Source of the DNA: CAZJNX01 sp964547415
GTDB lineage: Bacteria > Pseudomonadota > Alphaproteobacteria > Rhizobiales > Amorphaceae
Direction of reading: 5' to 3'
DNA length: 13,785 bases
Assembly (NCBI GenBank): GCA_964547415.1
Contig: CAZJNX010000132.1
Coordinates: 1 to 13,785, forward strand
A program made the position numbers and the translations under genes. The notes under the pieces were generated by a model that worked only from the letters and a program-made list of their open reading frames with translations, did no database searches and was not told the DNA's origin. Positions within the stretch are counted from its first letter, which is position 1; every line of letters begins with the position of its first letter. This document shows positions 13,510 to 13,785 of the stretch, piece by piece.

Positions 13510-13785
13510 ATGGAAAAGACACTAATCGGATACGTCTGGCGGTACAGCAAGCGGCAGCAGCTCGTGATCCTCGGGATCACGGTGGTGTCGTTCCCGATCC
13601 TGTACATGACGCTGGAACTGCCGAAGTGGATCATCAACGACGCCATCAGCGGCCAGGACTTCCCGCGGACGGTCCTCGGCTTTCCGCTCGAGCAGGTCCC
13701 CTATCTCGTATTCCTCTGCCTGGTGTTCCTGGGCCTCGTCGTCCTCAACAACGTCGTCAAGTACGTTCTCAACATATACAAGGGT
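13510..13785 (+). CDS. ABC exporter, N-terminal transmembrane part (cut by window edge)
   Basis: The frame is open to the window edge and gives 92 residues: MEKTLIGYVWRYSKRQQLVI, a first hydrophobic helix (about 18-36), the short loop LELPKWIINDAISGQDFP, and a second helix (about 66-88) ending NIYKG. This is the start of a type-1 exporter transmembrane domain; E-L-P-K-x-I-I-N-D-A-I is a pattern I recall from large ABC transporters of alphaproteobacteria. The ATP-binding domain would lie beyond 13785. The start at 13510 is chosen for the charged MEKTL opening. An in-frame ATG at 13489 and a GTG at 13501 are possible, and none has a good Shine-Dalgarno. Divergent from four glycosyltransferase genes, so it may export or flip their product. 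Confidence 0.75.
   Translation, partial: MEKTLIGYVWRYSKRQQLVILGITVVSFPILYMTLELPKWIINDAISGQDFPRTVLGFPLEQVPYLVFLCLVFLGLVVLNNVVKYVLNIYKG

Overview
The window is G+C-rich (roughly 70% by eye), almost fully coding, with short intergenic gaps and several 4-base start/stop overlaps. Protein sequence style and gene neighbourhood (ruvX beside a UPF0173 metal-dependent hydrolase, MurG-like glycosyltransferases beside an ABC exporter) point to an alphaproteobacterium, most likely Hyphomicrobiales (Rhizobiales). That placement is inference. No RNA genes, IS elements, CRISPR arrays or phage genes were seen.

Region 1 (1-6147) is an acyl-CoA catabolic cluster. A divergent LysR-type regulator (5221-6147, +) faces a minus-strand operon that runs leftward: acyl-CoA dehydrogenase (3932-5119), family III CoA-transferase (2745-3914), hot-dog/HTD2-type hydratase (1867-2748), MFS transporter (635-1870) and, after a 102-base gap, the N-terminal part of an AMP-forming acyl-CoA synthetase (1-532, cut by the window edge). 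Regulator plus CoA-transferase, hydratase, dehydrogenase and transporter suggests uptake, CoA activation and breakdown of an organic acid. The set resembles the itaconate/mesaconate (C5-dicarboxylate) degradation loci of other proteobacteria, but the citramalyl-CoA lyase that would close that pathway is not in the window. The 101-base divergent control region holds two perfect inverted repeats.

Region 2 (6148-7628) holds housekeeping genes: a large hairpin between convergent genes, ruvX (6345-6839, -) and a divergent UPF0173 metallo-beta-lactamase-fold hydrolase (6930-7628, +).

Region 3 (7625-13785) is a glycan assembly and export cassette. On the minus strand, in transcription order: a MurG-like glycosyltransferase (11975-13186), a GT4 glycosyltransferase (10725-11963), a second GT4 enzyme (9500-10615), a second MurG-like glycosyltransferase paralogous to the first (8361-9503) and a small polysaccharide-deacetylase-like protein (7625-8371). 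Divergent from them, the N-terminus of an ABC exporter (13510 onward, +) runs off the right edge. Four glycosyltransferases, a deacetylase-like protein and an exporter, without a polymerase or Wzx flippase in view, suggest a defined glycolipid or short oligosaccharide made in the cytoplasm and moved across the inner membrane. This is the part of the window most likely to be a poorly described system.
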